Assembly: GCF_000277815.2 (NCBI RefSeq)
Contig: NC_018474.1
Span: 62,001-126,000, forward strand
Direction: 5' to 3'
Length of the DNA stretch: 64,000 nt
From: Encephalitozoon hellem ATCC 50504
Taxonomy: Eukaryota > Microsporidia > Unikaryonidae
Shown here: one piece after another, positions 18,396-26,633 of the stretch
Position numbering within the stretch: the first letter of the stretch is position 1
Layout of the letters: the number at the start of each line of letters is the position of its first letter
Position numbers and translations under genes: made by a program
The notes under the pieces: model-generated
Databases searched by the model: none
What the model was told of the DNA's origin: nothing
Seen by the model: the letters and a program-made list of their open reading frames with translations, nothing else

Positions 18396-18824
18396 TTATT
18401 TTGTGCTTTTCTTCAGAGCTGTAAGTGGCTTATACAAAAACTCATAGCAACAAGAGATAACAAAGAAAAGATATAGCAGCCACGACTTTCCAGAGTAGAG
18501 TAGCAGAAGCTTCACAAGCATCGAGATAAACAGAAAGTCAAATGCAACACTGACATGGCCCTTTCCATTGAGGGCTGCACCGGGACTCACTAATGTTTTT
18601 GTGCCCCCGTTCAAAGCAATGACAGGCGTCGAGATTCTATAGAGATAGTAGACGGCGAGCGCTTCAGGGACGGATCTGGCCAAATACACCAGCATGTTTC
18701 TTTCCTTGTTTATAAAGTAAACCACCAGTGTGCACACATTGTACAGTACCATACTCCTTAGCAGAAGCCTCCTTGTGACCCGATTTTCCTCAAAAACCCG
18801 GATCTGTGCTTTGCTTCCTCTCAT
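18396..18824 (-). CDS. ER membrane protein, SND2/TMEM208 family
   Basis: The 142-residue protein has a basic N-terminus (RVTRRLLLR) and about four hydrophobic segments: residues 24-39, 47-62, 95-112 and 114-130. The C-terminal part, FDFLFISMLVKLLLLYSGKSW followed by YEFLYKPLTALKK, matches the pattern of TMEM208/SND2 (a hydrophobic hairpin then a conserved aromatic-Pro end). SND proteins offer an SRP-independent route for membrane proteins to reach the ER. The SEC62 gene at 24.8 kb belongs to a related pathway. The family call rests on topology and the C-terminal motif. Confidence 0.75.
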   Translation of the reverse strand: MRGSKAQIRVFEENRVTRRLLLRSMVLYNVCTLVVYFINKERNMLVYLARSVPEALAVYYLYRISTPVIALNGGTKTLVSPGAALNGKGHVSVAFDFLFISMLVKLLLLYSGKSWLLYLFFVISCCYEFLYKPLTALKKSTK

Positions 18825-18917
18825 CTCGAGGGTTGAGATGCCAAAAAATATTGATCCTCAAGTATTTGTTTTTAATTCATTGCCCAGGACAAGAGCATCA
18901 CAAGCAACAAAAGCCGT

Positions 18918-19226
18918 TTACCAAGACCATCCACCCACCTGTGAGGTCACCACTTCGAGCTCCTCATTACCTTCAAACCCAAAGTCACTTGGTGTCTTTC
19001 CAGGATCAATGTTCTTTCCATTAAACAGTAGCCGAAACTCAGAGCTGTTCTTTCCAAGGTTACGAGAAAAAGCGTCAAGTATCTTCCTGAACGTTGTGTT
19101 CATCTTAACATTGAAGACAAGCATTGTTCCATCCTGGTCAACAAGCTTCAGCGGCACTTTCTTGGAAGTCGTGGCCTGCAAAGCATTTCCATTAGCCTTG
19201 GATTCGCTTCCAGAGTCCGATCCCAT
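18918..19226 (-). CDS. SMT3: SUMO (ubiquitin-like modifier)
   Basis: The 102-residue protein has a flexible Ser/Asn-rich N-terminal tail of about 22 residues and a ubiquitin-like fold (VPLKLVDQDGTMLVFNVKMN, RLLFNGKNIDPGKTPSDFGF). It ends in ...VTSQVGGWSW. The Gly-Gly followed by three extra residues means it is made as a precursor that a Ulp-type protease must trim to expose the conjugating glycine. The N-terminal tail and the DFGFEGNEELEV stretch distinguish SUMO from ubiquitin. It acts in nucleus and cytosol. The next gene on the same strand ends 41 bases upstream of its ATG. Confidence 0.95.
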   Translation of the reverse strand: MGSDSGSESKANGNALQATTSKKVPLKLVDQDGTMLVFNVKMNTTFRKILDAFSRNLGKNSSEFRLLFNGKNIDPGKTPSDFGFEGNEELEVVTSQVGGWSW

Positions 19227-19266
19227 GGGGTTTGCATGCTGCCCATTTTTGGCCTTACTTTTGCAG

Positions 19267-19974
19267 CTACCCTTCCTTCTTCCTTCCTTCCTGCTTTTTT
19301 TGCTTTCTAGGCTCCTGGAGCTTATAAAGTGCAGAGACCTCGCCGTAGTACGCGTTCCCGTTTTTTATATAGAGCACCAGAAAGTCGTCCACCCTTTGTG
19401 GCAGGCACGCGAAGGCCCTTCCATCCGACATGCAAGCCTTTCTAAACAATTGTGAGGATTCTTCCTCCAAAATGCTAAAGGAAGATTTCTGGAAGTCTAT
19501 GTTGTCTGACTGAATGATAACATGCTCCTCGCCGTGTCCTGGGAAGAGACTGTAGGCTTCTTCTACCTTGATGTTGCTGTCCATGGGGTGAACTATTGTA
19601 TCCTCCACATCTTCAAAGGACTCCTGGATATACTTTTGATAGTCGAAGATCCTGCTCACGCTTTCCTTTATCCTCTCTCTCTCCAGAGCCTCAGTTCTTT
19701 TTTCCAGGTCCCTAAGGGCCTTATTTGTATGACCGATGCTCCTGGTGGTCCCTTCAATATGGTCTATGACCATCCCCATGAAGTCTATGTCCATTGCATC
19801 AAGGAGGTCTGTGTACAGTTGCCTTGGCACTACCTTCTCGAGAGACCCGTCAAACGAGGTGAAGTCTCTTTTTATCTGCGGCTCAATGTAACACATCCCT
19901 GGGACAGGCGCAGGAGGCGAGTTTGCCCAGCATATGCTCTCTTCAAGCTTCTTGTGGTTTTCCTCTGCATTCAT
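19267..19974 (-). CDS. protein of unknown function with central coiled coil
   Basis: The 235-residue protein has a Pro-rich N-terminal part (NSPPAPVPGMCYIEPQ). A helical coiled-coil middle follows at about residues 75-130 (ALRDLEKRTEALERERIKES), then a more globular part (FACLPQRVDDFLVLYIKNG) and a very basic Lys/Gln/Arg tail (EPRKQKKQEGRKKEG). The tail could be a nuclear signal. I do not recognise a family. It lies immediately 3' of the RNase P RNA gene on the same strand, about 90 bases apart. Confidence 0.75.
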   Translation of the reverse strand: MNAEENHKKLEESICWANSPPAPVPGMCYIEPQIKRDFTSFDGSLEKVVPRQLYTDLLDAMDIDFMGMVIDHIEGTTRSIGHTNKALRDLEKRTEALERERIKESVSRIFDYQKYIQESFEDVEDTIVHPMDSNIKVEEAYSLFPGHGEEHVIIQSDNIDFQKSSFSILEEESSQLFRKACMSDGRAFACLPQRVDDFLVLYIKNGNAYYGEVSALYKLQEPRKQKKQEGRKKEG

Positions 19975-20063
19975 TCCGGGACGTCAAGCAGAGGAATTTT
20001 TCTAGGGCTGAGTTGAGGAGAAAGTAGAAAAAAGAGTAGAGGAGGGAAACCTTTAGATCAAAA

Positions 20064-20313
20064 TGCTGGATGCTGGAGAGTAGTCTGAATTTGGTTACAA
20101 CGCAAACGGCTGCCTTTCGAGTTGGACTATTTTAGTCTAAGACATCGCTCAGTTTCCAAGCACCTCCTAATCATTCCGTTCCGGTCATAGGAGAAGCGAA
20201 CGTTTCTGTTATGAACGATCCCCAGCATTAACTAGGTGCCCTTTCGGCTAGACGTCTCATCTCAGACCTTCCCAAGGGCAGGGCCCCTAATCGAAAGCTT
20301 CCAGCCTCCAGCA
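20064..20313 (-). ncRNA. RPPH1: RNase P RNA
   Basis: On the minus strand the CR-I element GGAAGGTCTGAG lies at 20261-20272. It fits the universal GNAANNUCNGNG, and its flanks (CCCTTGGGAAGGTCTGAGA) are the same as in human H1 RNA. A CR-IV-like GGTGCTTGGAAACTGAGCG is at 20146-20164. Near the 3' end AATTCAGACTACTCTCC (20075-20091) matches the H1 3' region. The 5' TGCTGGAGG (20305-20313) can pair with CTCCAGCA near the 3' end to form P1, and a run of four T at 20060-20063 would end Pol III transcription. The molecule is about 250 nt. The ends are estimates. RNase P removes 5' leaders from tRNA precursors. Confidence 0.94.
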
Positions 20314-20334
20314 GGGGTAAGGAAACAAAAATTT

Positions 20335-23300
20335 ATGAATAGTGGGAGGAGTGCCCTTGGGATGAAATTAAGGCTGGAGTCAATAACAATCCACAACTTC
20401 AAAAGCTACAGAGGAACCCATGTGATCCAAGGCCTGGACCCGAGGTTTACGGCGATAGTTGGGGCCAATGGATCTGGAAAAAGCAATATAATAGACAGCA
20501 TTCTCTTTGTTCTTGGATTCCGAGCAAGGAAAATGCGCCACTCGTCGGTGGAAGGGCTGATATACAACGGGGATGGAAAGGAGGACATGTGCTATGTGGA
20601 GCTGGGATTCAATAAGTTTAGGATAAGGCGCGAGGCTTATTTGTCGAGGAAGTCCAAGTACTTTGTGGACGGTGAGGAGGCGTCTTCTGCAGTTGTGATG
20701 TCTCTACTGAAGAGTGAGGGTGTTGACATGGAGCACAACAGGTTTCTGATACTGCAGGGGGAGATTGAGAGCATTGCTATGATCAAGCCGATGGATGATG
20801 GGCTGCTTGAGTATCTTGAGGATGTGATTGGAACAAGTGAGTACAAGGAGGGCATTGAGAAAGAGGAGAGAGAACATCGAAGGGTGACAGAAGAGTATGA
20901 AAGCAAGTCTGCAGCTCTGAAGTTCTATGGAAAGGAGTATGAGCATATTGAAAAGAAGAGGGAAGAGAGCTTGAGGATAGTACAAAGGAAGGCTGAGTGT
21001 TTGTATCTGGATGCCGATCTCCAGCTTCTCTGCAGCGAAAAGAACGGGAGGAAGCTGTCGAAGCTTCTTTCTGAAAGAAAGGAGATTGAGGAGAAGCTTA
21101 GTGAGATTGCAAGGAGGAACAAGGAGAACGGAGGAAAGGTTGAAGCACTGGAGAGAAGGGGCATGAAGGCGAGGGAAAGAGCACGAGATTCCGAGGAGAG
21201 GTTTTTGGAAGCCCGAAGGGAGTACCAAAGGGCAGAAAGAAGAAGGAGGATGGTGGAGGAGTCTAGGGATGAAGCGTTAAGACGGATTGAGGAGCTGAGT
21301 AGGGAGATTGAGGAGATCAAGTGTGGAGAGGACAGAAGGCGCAAGATGCGGACTGAATACGGGAAAGAGATTGACCGGAACGCCAAGGAGATTTTAAGAT
21401 GCAATGAGGTAGGTGAGAGACTTCGATCTGAGATTGATAGAGAACAGAGAAGGGTTGAGAAAGAAGCCAAGGAAAAGGTTGAGGAGATTGTACGGGAAGA
21501 GGAGAGGATGATGAAGCTTCTTGAAAGGAAAGGAGAGATTGGAGAGAAGCAGCGGAGCCTTGAGTCGAAGCTAGGGGGACTAATGTCCAGGAGGTCTGAA
21601 ATTCTGGGAAGGATTGAGGATATTGAAGGGAAGCTAGCAAAGATGGACGGGAAGAAAGTTGCATCTGGAAGGGACGAGGGAGTCATTGAAAGGGAAATCA
21701 GGGAGATTGAAAGGGACTTGGCCGAGACACGGCGAGAAATGAGCAGAAGGATGCAAAGGGTGGAGGAGTACAAGGAGAATGAAGAGAGGAACAGCAGAGA
21801 GAATGAGATTCTTCGGAGGATTGAGCATGTGAAGGGGGTGTATGGAAAGCTGAATGACTTGGGAGAGGTGGAGTCCTGTTATGAAAAGGCGTTTAGGATA
21901 TCAGGAAAGGGCCTGAGCAGTATAGTTGTTGATACGACATGTACTGCAGAGAAGTGCATTTCTTTGATCAAAAGCCATGGGCTGGGGCGTGCTACGTTCA
22001 TAATACTTGATAGGATTTGCGAGGTTCCCAGCCTCCCGAAGGAGAGTGTGCCCTATATGTACAGTCTTGTCAAATGCTCTCCGGAGTTCCGAAAATGCTT
22101 TTACTTTGCTCTGAAGGACACATTAGTCTGTGACGAATTAGAAGTGGCTAAGAGGCTTGCCTTTGGAAAGCAGAGGAAGCGGGTTGTGACGATTGATGGA
22201 AAGCTTATTGAGAAGAGTGGGGTTATGAGTGGAGGAAAGACGTCTGGGAGGATGAAGAGTGTTGAAGAGCTTGAGAAGGCATGTGCGAAGATGATGGAGC
22301 TTCGGAAGATGAAGGCTGAAGAGCTTGATGTTATTAAGGGCTTGAGGGAGAAGGGGCGTCTCTGTAAGGTCCGGGAGAAGCTTAGCTCTGAGCTTGAGGA
22401 TGTGATGAAAGGCATTGAAGCAACAAGCAGGAAGATCAATAAGGAAGAGATTGAGAAGATTGAGATGGAGGTTGTAGAGGCCAAGAAGAAGGTATCTTTT
22501 CTGAGGGACGCGGTTGAGGGACTCACTGATATTGAGACCCGAAGGAAGAAAGAGAATCTTCTCAGTATTAACGAGAGGATTGAGATGTTTGAGAAAAGGA
22601 ACCTTGAGCTGAGGCTGCAGCTTGAGAGCTGTGTGGAAACAGGGTTGAAGGAGAAGGAGCAAGAGCTTGAAGAAAGAAGGAGGGTAGTTTCAAGTATCAC
22701 TATTGAGGACATTTCTGGGATTAGAAGCAAGATGGCTGAGTGCGAAAGTGAGCACAGAAAGAACTCAGAGGATCTCAAGGAGATACTGGATGAGATTGCA
22801 AGTATGAAGTCTGTTCTTGGAAATGACTATCACATGGAGATTGATCTGAAGAATAGACTTGACGATGTGGATGACAAAAGCGAAGAGTGCAAAAGGTTGA
22901 TTCATGAGAGTAGGAGGAGGGCAGTCACTCTTGAAGAGGAGGTTAAGAGGTACGTGGGTATGTGCAATGATATCTACAGCAGGATCCGGGCTGAGGAGAT
23001 GAGCTCAGAGGAGATCGATGAGGCAATAAGGAGGATCGGTAGCACCATCACGAAGCTGAGGAAGGAGGAAGACGGAGAGGTTGATATGAATGTATTTGGA
23101 GAGTACGAGAAGGCCAAGTGTGAATATGAAAAAGTGAAGGAGGAACATGAATGGTTTAAGTCAAGACTCGAGAAGATAGGAGCGTCACTGGAATGTCTGA
23201 AGAGGAAGAGACACGATGAGTTTATGGAGGGCTTCTTACAGATATCCAAGAACCTTAAGGAGATCTATAAGGCTATCACATATGGGGGGAATGCTGAGCT

Positions 23301-23676
23301 GGAGCTGGTTGACCATCTTGATCCGTTCAGCGAGGGAGTGATCCTAAGTGTGATGCCGCCCAAAAAGAGCTGGAAAAGCGTTGGAAACCTGAGCGGAGGA
23401 GAAAAGACACTTAGTAGCCTTGCACTTATTTTTGCACTTCATAGATACAGGCCATCGCCATTCTATGTGATGGACGAGATAGATGCTGCCTTGGATTACA
23501 GGAATGTGAGTGTGATATCGAACTTCATAAGAGAGATGTCTGACACCGCTCAATTCCTTGTGATAAGCCTACGCAGCGACATGTTTGAGCTCAGCGAAAC
23601 CCTGCTTGGGGTGTACAAGACAGATAATGTTTCTCGGTCTCTGGTTGTAAACATAGGAAAGGTTACAACGAAATAA
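20335..23676 (+). CDS. SMC4: condensin ATPase subunit Smc4
   Basis: The protein has 1113 residues from the ATG at 20335 (MNSGRSALGMKLRLES); the ATG at 20362 is an alternative start. Walker A is GANGSGKSNIID (43-54). NRFLILQGEIESIAMIKP and GMLEYLEDVIG-like DGLLEYLEDVIG are Smc4-type. Two coiled-coil arms flank a hinge (about 500-640). C-terminal NLSGGEKTLSSLALIFALH and VMDEIDAALD complete the ATPase. Smc4 with Smc2 forms the condensin core for mitotic chromosome compaction. The stop codon lies inside an AATAAA (23672-23677). The start is about 20 bases from the 5' end of the RNase P RNA gene on the other strand. Confidence 0.95.
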   Translation: MNSGRSALGMKLRLESITIHNFKSYRGTHVIQGLDPRFTAIVGANGSGKSNIIDSILFVLGFRARKMRHSSVEGLIYNGDGKEDMCYVELGFNKFRIRREAYLSRKSKYFVDGEEASSAVVMSLLKSEGVDMEHNRFLILQGEIESIAMIKPMDDGLLEYLEDVIGTSEYKEGIEKEEREHRRVTEEYESKSAALKFYGKEYEHIEKKREESLRIVQRKAECLYLDADLQLLCSEKNGRKLSKLLSERKEIEEKLSEIARRNKENGGKVEALERRGMKARERARDSEERFLEARREYQRAERRRRMVEESRDEALRRIEELSREIEEIKCGEDRRRKMRTEYGKEIDRNAKEILRCNEVGERLRSEIDREQRRVEKEAKEKVEEIVREEERMMKLLERKGEIGEKQRSLESKLGGLMSRRSEILGRIEDIEGKLAKMDGKKVASGRDEGVIEREIREIERDLAETRREMSRRMQRVEEYKENEERNSRENEILRRIEHVKGVYGKLNDLGEVESCYEKAFRISGKGLSSIVVDTTCTAEKCISLIKSHGLGRATFIILDRICEVPSLPKESVPYMYSLVKCSPEFRKCFYFALKDTLVCDELEVAKRLAFGKQRKRVVTIDGKLIEKSGVMSGGKTSGRMKSVEELEKACAKMMELRKMKAEELDVIKGLREKGRLCKVREKLSSELEDVMKGIEATSRKINKEEIEKIEMEVVEAKKKVSFLRDAVEGLTDIETRRKKENLLSINERIEMFEKRNLELRLQLESCVETGLKEKEQELEERRRVVSSITIEDISGIRSKMAECESEHRKNSEDLKEILDEIASMKSVLGNDYHMEIDLKNRLDDVDDKSEECKRLIHESRRRAVTLEEEVKRYVGMCNDIYSRIRAEEMSSEEIDEAIRRIGSTITKLRKEEDGEVDMNVFGEYEKAKCEYEKVKEEHEWFKSRLEKIGASLECLKRKRHDEFMEGFLQISKNLKEIYKAITYGGNAELELVDHLDPFSEGVILSVMPPKKSWKSVGNLSGGEKTLSSLALIFALHRYRPSPFYVMDEIDAALDYRNVSVISNFIREMSDTAQFLVISLRSDMFELSETLLGVYKTDNVSRSLVVNIGKVTTK

Positions 23677-23723
23677 AAGTTTCTTTATCCTGGGCTTCTT
23701 GTGCCGCTTTGCTTCCCCCCTTG

Positions 23724-24773
23724 ATGGAGAAGTATGAAAGGCCATTCCTTCACTTTGTAAGAGACGATTTTTTATCTCCCTCTGATGTTGAGGCAGCGAG
23801 AAGCATACACGGGAGGTGTGCATTTAGAGAGCTCCACACAGACCTGTTCCGGTTCTTGCAGACCGACGAGCTGAAAGAGAGAGAGGACCTTGAGTTTTTT
23901 AGAATTTCTCTGATGAAGGTCTTTGAGGAGATTGGAGATGTGAAGGGAGGATGGATAGATTTGTTTGGGTCCTACTATAGGAAGGGGGATTACCTTCTGT
24001 GTCACGACGACAAGACCGAGAACAGGAGGTTTGCCTTCAGCTATTACTTGGAGGACCACGACTCTGGAGAGCTTATTCTCTATGAGAGTGATTGCAAGAC
24101 GGTTTCGAAAACGGTCAAAGTGAAATCCAACAGGCTTGTAGTTTTTGAAGTCTGCGACACATCATTTCATGAGGTTGGATACTGTGAAAAGGATGGAAGA
24201 AGAGCATTTACTGGATGGCTGAACTTTAAAGAAGTAAGGCATGACGACGACAGTAGATGTACGGATGTGTTTGACCTAAGCGGGTGTGAAACCTTCCCGC
24301 TAGAAGTGGACTTTAACGAGAGTCCCTTTGTATTCTATCCGGGCATAGAGTATGACTTTGAGTGCATCTCTGGTGCTGTTGAGGGCCCCTTTTGCCTCCG
24401 GAGGGTGGAAAGAATAGAGATCAGTAACCCTCTGGTTCCGAGCATAGAGGGATGGGAGCTCAAGGATGGAGGCTTCTATCGTTTCAGGGTGGGGGACTAC
24501 ATTCTTCTAAATGACAGATGCAATGCAGTGGAAGGAAATGCATGTGACGTGTTCTTCATAGGTGGAGAAGAAGCAGCCTATTGCGATGATCTGGAAGAGC
24601 TGGAAGACTCTGAGAGTCCAATCAAGTACCTGGACAAAGAGGGGAGATTTGTATGTGGAATCCCAATAACCAAGGGGATGTTTGCTGTAAGGCGTGACGG
24701 GCTCTCCTTGTTTGTGGAAAGATGCAGCAGGGAGTTTTTCCTGGCACACTTTGTCTACGTCGGAAAGGACTGA
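23724..24773 (+). CDS. TPA1: Fe(II)/2-oxoglutarate prolyl hydroxylase, Tpa1/OGFOD1-like
   Basis: The protein has 349 residues from the ATG at 23724 (MEKYERPFLHFVRDDF). The N-terminal double-stranded beta-helix holds the iron ligands H-x-D in LLCHDDKTENRR and the distal His in FHEVGYCEKDGRRAFTGW, where the Arg would bind 2-oxoglutarate. DYLLCHDD with SYYLED is typical of the Tpa1/OGFOD1 family, which hydroxylates a proline of ribosomal protein uS12. A second, degenerate beta-helix follows, as in yeast Tpa1. It is probably nuclear or cytosolic. Confidence 0.88.
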   Translation: MEKYERPFLHFVRDDFLSPSDVEAARSIHGRCAFRELHTDLFRFLQTDELKEREDLEFFRISLMKVFEEIGDVKGGWIDLFGSYYRKGDYLLCHDDKTENRRFAFSYYLEDHDSGELILYESDCKTVSKTVKVKSNRLVVFEVCDTSFHEVGYCEKDGRRAFTGWLNFKEVRHDDDSRCTDVFDLSGCETFPLEVDFNESPFVFYPGIEYDFECISGAVEGPFCLRRVERIEISNPLVPSIEGWELKDGGFYRFRVGDYILLNDRCNAVEGNACDVFFIGGEEAAYCDDLEELEDSESPIKYLDKEGRFVCGIPITKGMFAVRRDGLSLFVERCSREFFLAHFVYVGKD

Positions 24774-24799
24774 GTGGGTGATTTTAGTTAAAGCCGTAT

Positions 24800-25444
24800 T
24801 TATTTTTCACTTTTTACTTTCTTGCTTCCATGGTATTCCCATAGAGGAACAAAGCTTTCAAAGAACCCTACATCTTCAAACAGGTTTGGAAACAGCCATA
24901 TTCCTGGCGAGTACAGTATATATGTCACTGAAAACAGTATCAGTCTTATTATTGCGAGGACAATTATGAATGTGATGAATCCACCGAGCGGATAGACCAT
25001 GTATGAGAACAGGCGCTGCTGGATGTTCCTCGGCCACATTCTGAAGAGAACAATTGTGAATGTCACTAAGACAAACACACCACAGAGAACAAGAGAGATG
25101 CTGGATGTCCTTTCATTTGCAAAGACATAGTGATGGTTCTCTTGAAACCTTTGGTCAAGCACCACGTCGCATTCCTTTGTGTTTCTCTTGTTGATGGACA
25201 CCTTAAACAGAATGCTTTCGTTTAAAAGCTCCTGCATGACAGACTTTGCTTGCAGTGGATCCAAGCCTCCTTTGGTTAGCAGGGCAAGGGCATCACTTCC
25301 CTTGAATACACCTACCCTTCTTCTATATCTCAATGTTTTCTCCTCCGTGTTAACCCATCTCAGGATGTCCTCATATTTTTTCAATTCCATGCCCATTTGT
25401 TTGGGATCAAATTTTGGAATTTTTTGTCTGCTCCGTATGCTCAT
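24800..25444 (-). CDS. SEC62: ER post-translational translocation protein Sec62
   Basis: The 214-residue protein has a cytosolic N-terminal domain with VGVFKGSDALALLTKGGLDP, the conserved Sec62 module, then two membrane spans (about 124-143 and 152-181) separated by a very short loop. The C-terminus is Lys-rich and short (HGSKKVKSEK). Sec62 works with Sec63 and the Sec61 channel for post-translational import into the ER. Its ATG is 19 bases from the divergent ATG of the MED27-like gene. Confidence 0.88.
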   Translation of the reverse strand: MSIRSRQKIPKFDPKQMGMELKKYEDILRWVNTEEKTLRYRRRVGVFKGSDALALLTKGGLDPLQAKSVMQELLNESILFKVSINKRNTKECDVVLDQRFQENHHYVFANERTSSISLVLCGVFVLVTFTIVLFRMWPRNIQQRLFSYMVYPLGGFITFIIVLAIIRLILFSVTYILYSPGIWLFPNLFEDVGFFESFVPLWEYHGSKKVKSEK

Positions 25445-25463
25445 GCATCACCCTCGCTCCAGA

Positions 25464-25964
25464 ATGAGGCTAAGAGCCTTGATCAAAAAGAGGGCAAATG
25501 ATCTTTTGCTTTCGCTAAGGAGATTAAAGGCAGAGATACACAGTGAAGATGTCTTTGGATTGGTTCTTGGCGATATCCATAAAAGCTACATCCGGCTGGT
25601 GGCGCTACTTGACAAGCCAAAAATCAAACACCAGGAGCTTAGAAAGATCGACTCCACGAATGGAATTGTGAAATATAAGTCTGGGGAGTTTGAGTTCTTA
25701 CACCATACCGAGCACGGCATCATATCTGTAAGCGGGGGAGACCCAGGAGTGAACAGTTACATCCTTTGCTCAATAAGAAGTGAGCCTGCAGACAGGCACC
25801 TGAAAATTGTCAACGATATGTTAGTGATGTATGTTGGATATGAAAAAGCCTTATGTGACATATGTGGAAACTATGCGGTGATCCCGGGCTTCTTAACACC
25901 GACATGTAGGACCATCGAGGAGGACTTCATACTTGTGCATCACGCCCAGTGCAAAATGGAGTAG
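25464..25964 (+). CDS. Mediator subunit, MED27-like
   Basis: The protein has 166 residues from the ATG at 25464 (MRLRALIKKRANDLL); upstream ATGs at 25437 and 25443 fall inside or across the SEC62 start. The N-terminal half is helical. The C-terminal part has CDICGNYAVIPGFLTPTCR followed by a His and a final Cys (HHAQC). This resembles the small zinc-binding end of metazoan MED27 (C-x2-C, Pro/Thr/Arg, His, Cys). The gene 49 bases downstream resembles MED18, another Mediator head subunit, which supports the call. It acts in the nucleus in RNA polymerase II regulation. Confidence 0.78.
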   Translation: MRLRALIKKRANDLLLSLRRLKAEIHSEDVFGLVLGDIHKSYIRLVALLDKPKIKHQELRKIDSTNGIVKYKSGEFEFLHHTEHGIISVSGGDPGVNSYILCSIRSEPADRHLKIVNDMLVMYVGYEKALCDICGNYAVIPGFLTPTCRTIEEDFILVHHAQCKME

Positions 25965-26013
25965 CTCGGAACAAGGCCTGAGCGTTTGCGACAAATTTTG
26001 CAATCCCCCTTGG

Positions 26014-26526
26014 ATGATCGAATGCTCTGTATTTGGATATTTGAAGGAGATCGACTGCATCTGCAGCCATCTGAGGCTATATAAAAGAACAGAAAAGATT
26101 GTCAACGAAAGCATATATTCCAATGGGCCGAACACGTTGCTTGTGTCTGAAGAAAATGATGGCGTTTATCTGATAAGTAGGAGCGCACCAGACAGAAACA
26201 AGAATAGGATCTCACTTTGCTCAAAAGTGCAGAGGTCGAGAGTCAGAACACTCAACACTCTTAAGACGTTTCTGTCTTCACTTGGATTTGAACTGGAGAG
26301 GCAAGGAAGGGTTGAGCTAATAACCTTCGAGAAAGGCTCAAGCCATATCGAGATATCGAGGCATGTCTCTGGGGAGGGTAGTAATCACAGAGAGACTGGT
26401 GACGATTACTACTTAGTCAAGGCATTTATAGTTTCAGGAAACGCACATGACGGAGAAAGAATGCTAAGCAGAATGATTGAGGAGCTCGAAGGCCAGGTCC
26501 AGCTTGTAAAGCCATCAATAAAATAA
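26014..26526 (+). CDS. Mediator head subunit, MED18-like
   Basis: The protein has 170 residues from the ATG at 26014 (MIECSVFGYLKEIDC). The N-terminal E-C-S-V-F-G-Y-L strand matches the MED18 start (cSLfGsi). The C-terminal region, GFELERQGRVELITFEKG then YYLVKAFIVSG and a final amphipathic helix, follows the MED18 order of strands for its 12-stranded barrel. The longer frame to 25933 would overlap the MED27-like gene and was not used. MED18 binds MED20 in the movable jaw of the Mediator head. Confidence 0.78.
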   Translation: MIECSVFGYLKEIDCICSHLRLYKRTEKIVNESIYSNGPNTLLVSEENDGVYLISRSAPDRNKNRISLCSKVQRSRVRTLNTLKTFLSSLGFELERQGRVELITFEKGSSHIEISRHVSGEGSNHRETGDDYYLVKAFIVSGNAHDGERMLSRMIEELEGQVQLVKPSIK

Positions 26527-26574
26527 TTCAGGTGCCCTTCTGCGATAGATCCTGTTCCTTTTTACCTATCCAAT

Positions 26575-26616
26575 GGTTATGGCCCAAGTCTCGTCCCTGG
26601 GCCCCTTAAGTTAACC
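26575..26616. other. two-step inverted repeat (hairpin-forming) between MED18-like and the membrane-protein gene
   Basis: GGTTA (26575-26579) pairs with TAACC (26612-26616), and inside it GGCCCA (26581-26586) pairs with TGGGCC (26598-26603) around an 11-base loop. The asymmetric internal loop is T against 8 bases. The sequence lies in a 107-base gap that has no protein-coding look. It could be a small RNA, a terminator-like structure in the mRNA 3' end or 5' leader, or a binding site. Confidence 0.4.
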
Positions 26617-26633
26617 AGAGTGTCCTACCCCAG

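Noticed and set aside
20064..20313. RNase MRP RNA instead of RNase P RNA
   Set aside because: MRP shares the CR-I element, but the flanking sequence and the 3' AATTCAGACTACTCTCC match RNase P (H1) specifically.
20925..21773. 282-codon antisense frame inside SMC4, and similar ones in RAD50
   Set aside because: Coiled-coil coding rich in Lys and Glu leaves the opposite strand free of stops and rich in Ser, Leu and Phe. No ATG context or motif supports a gene.
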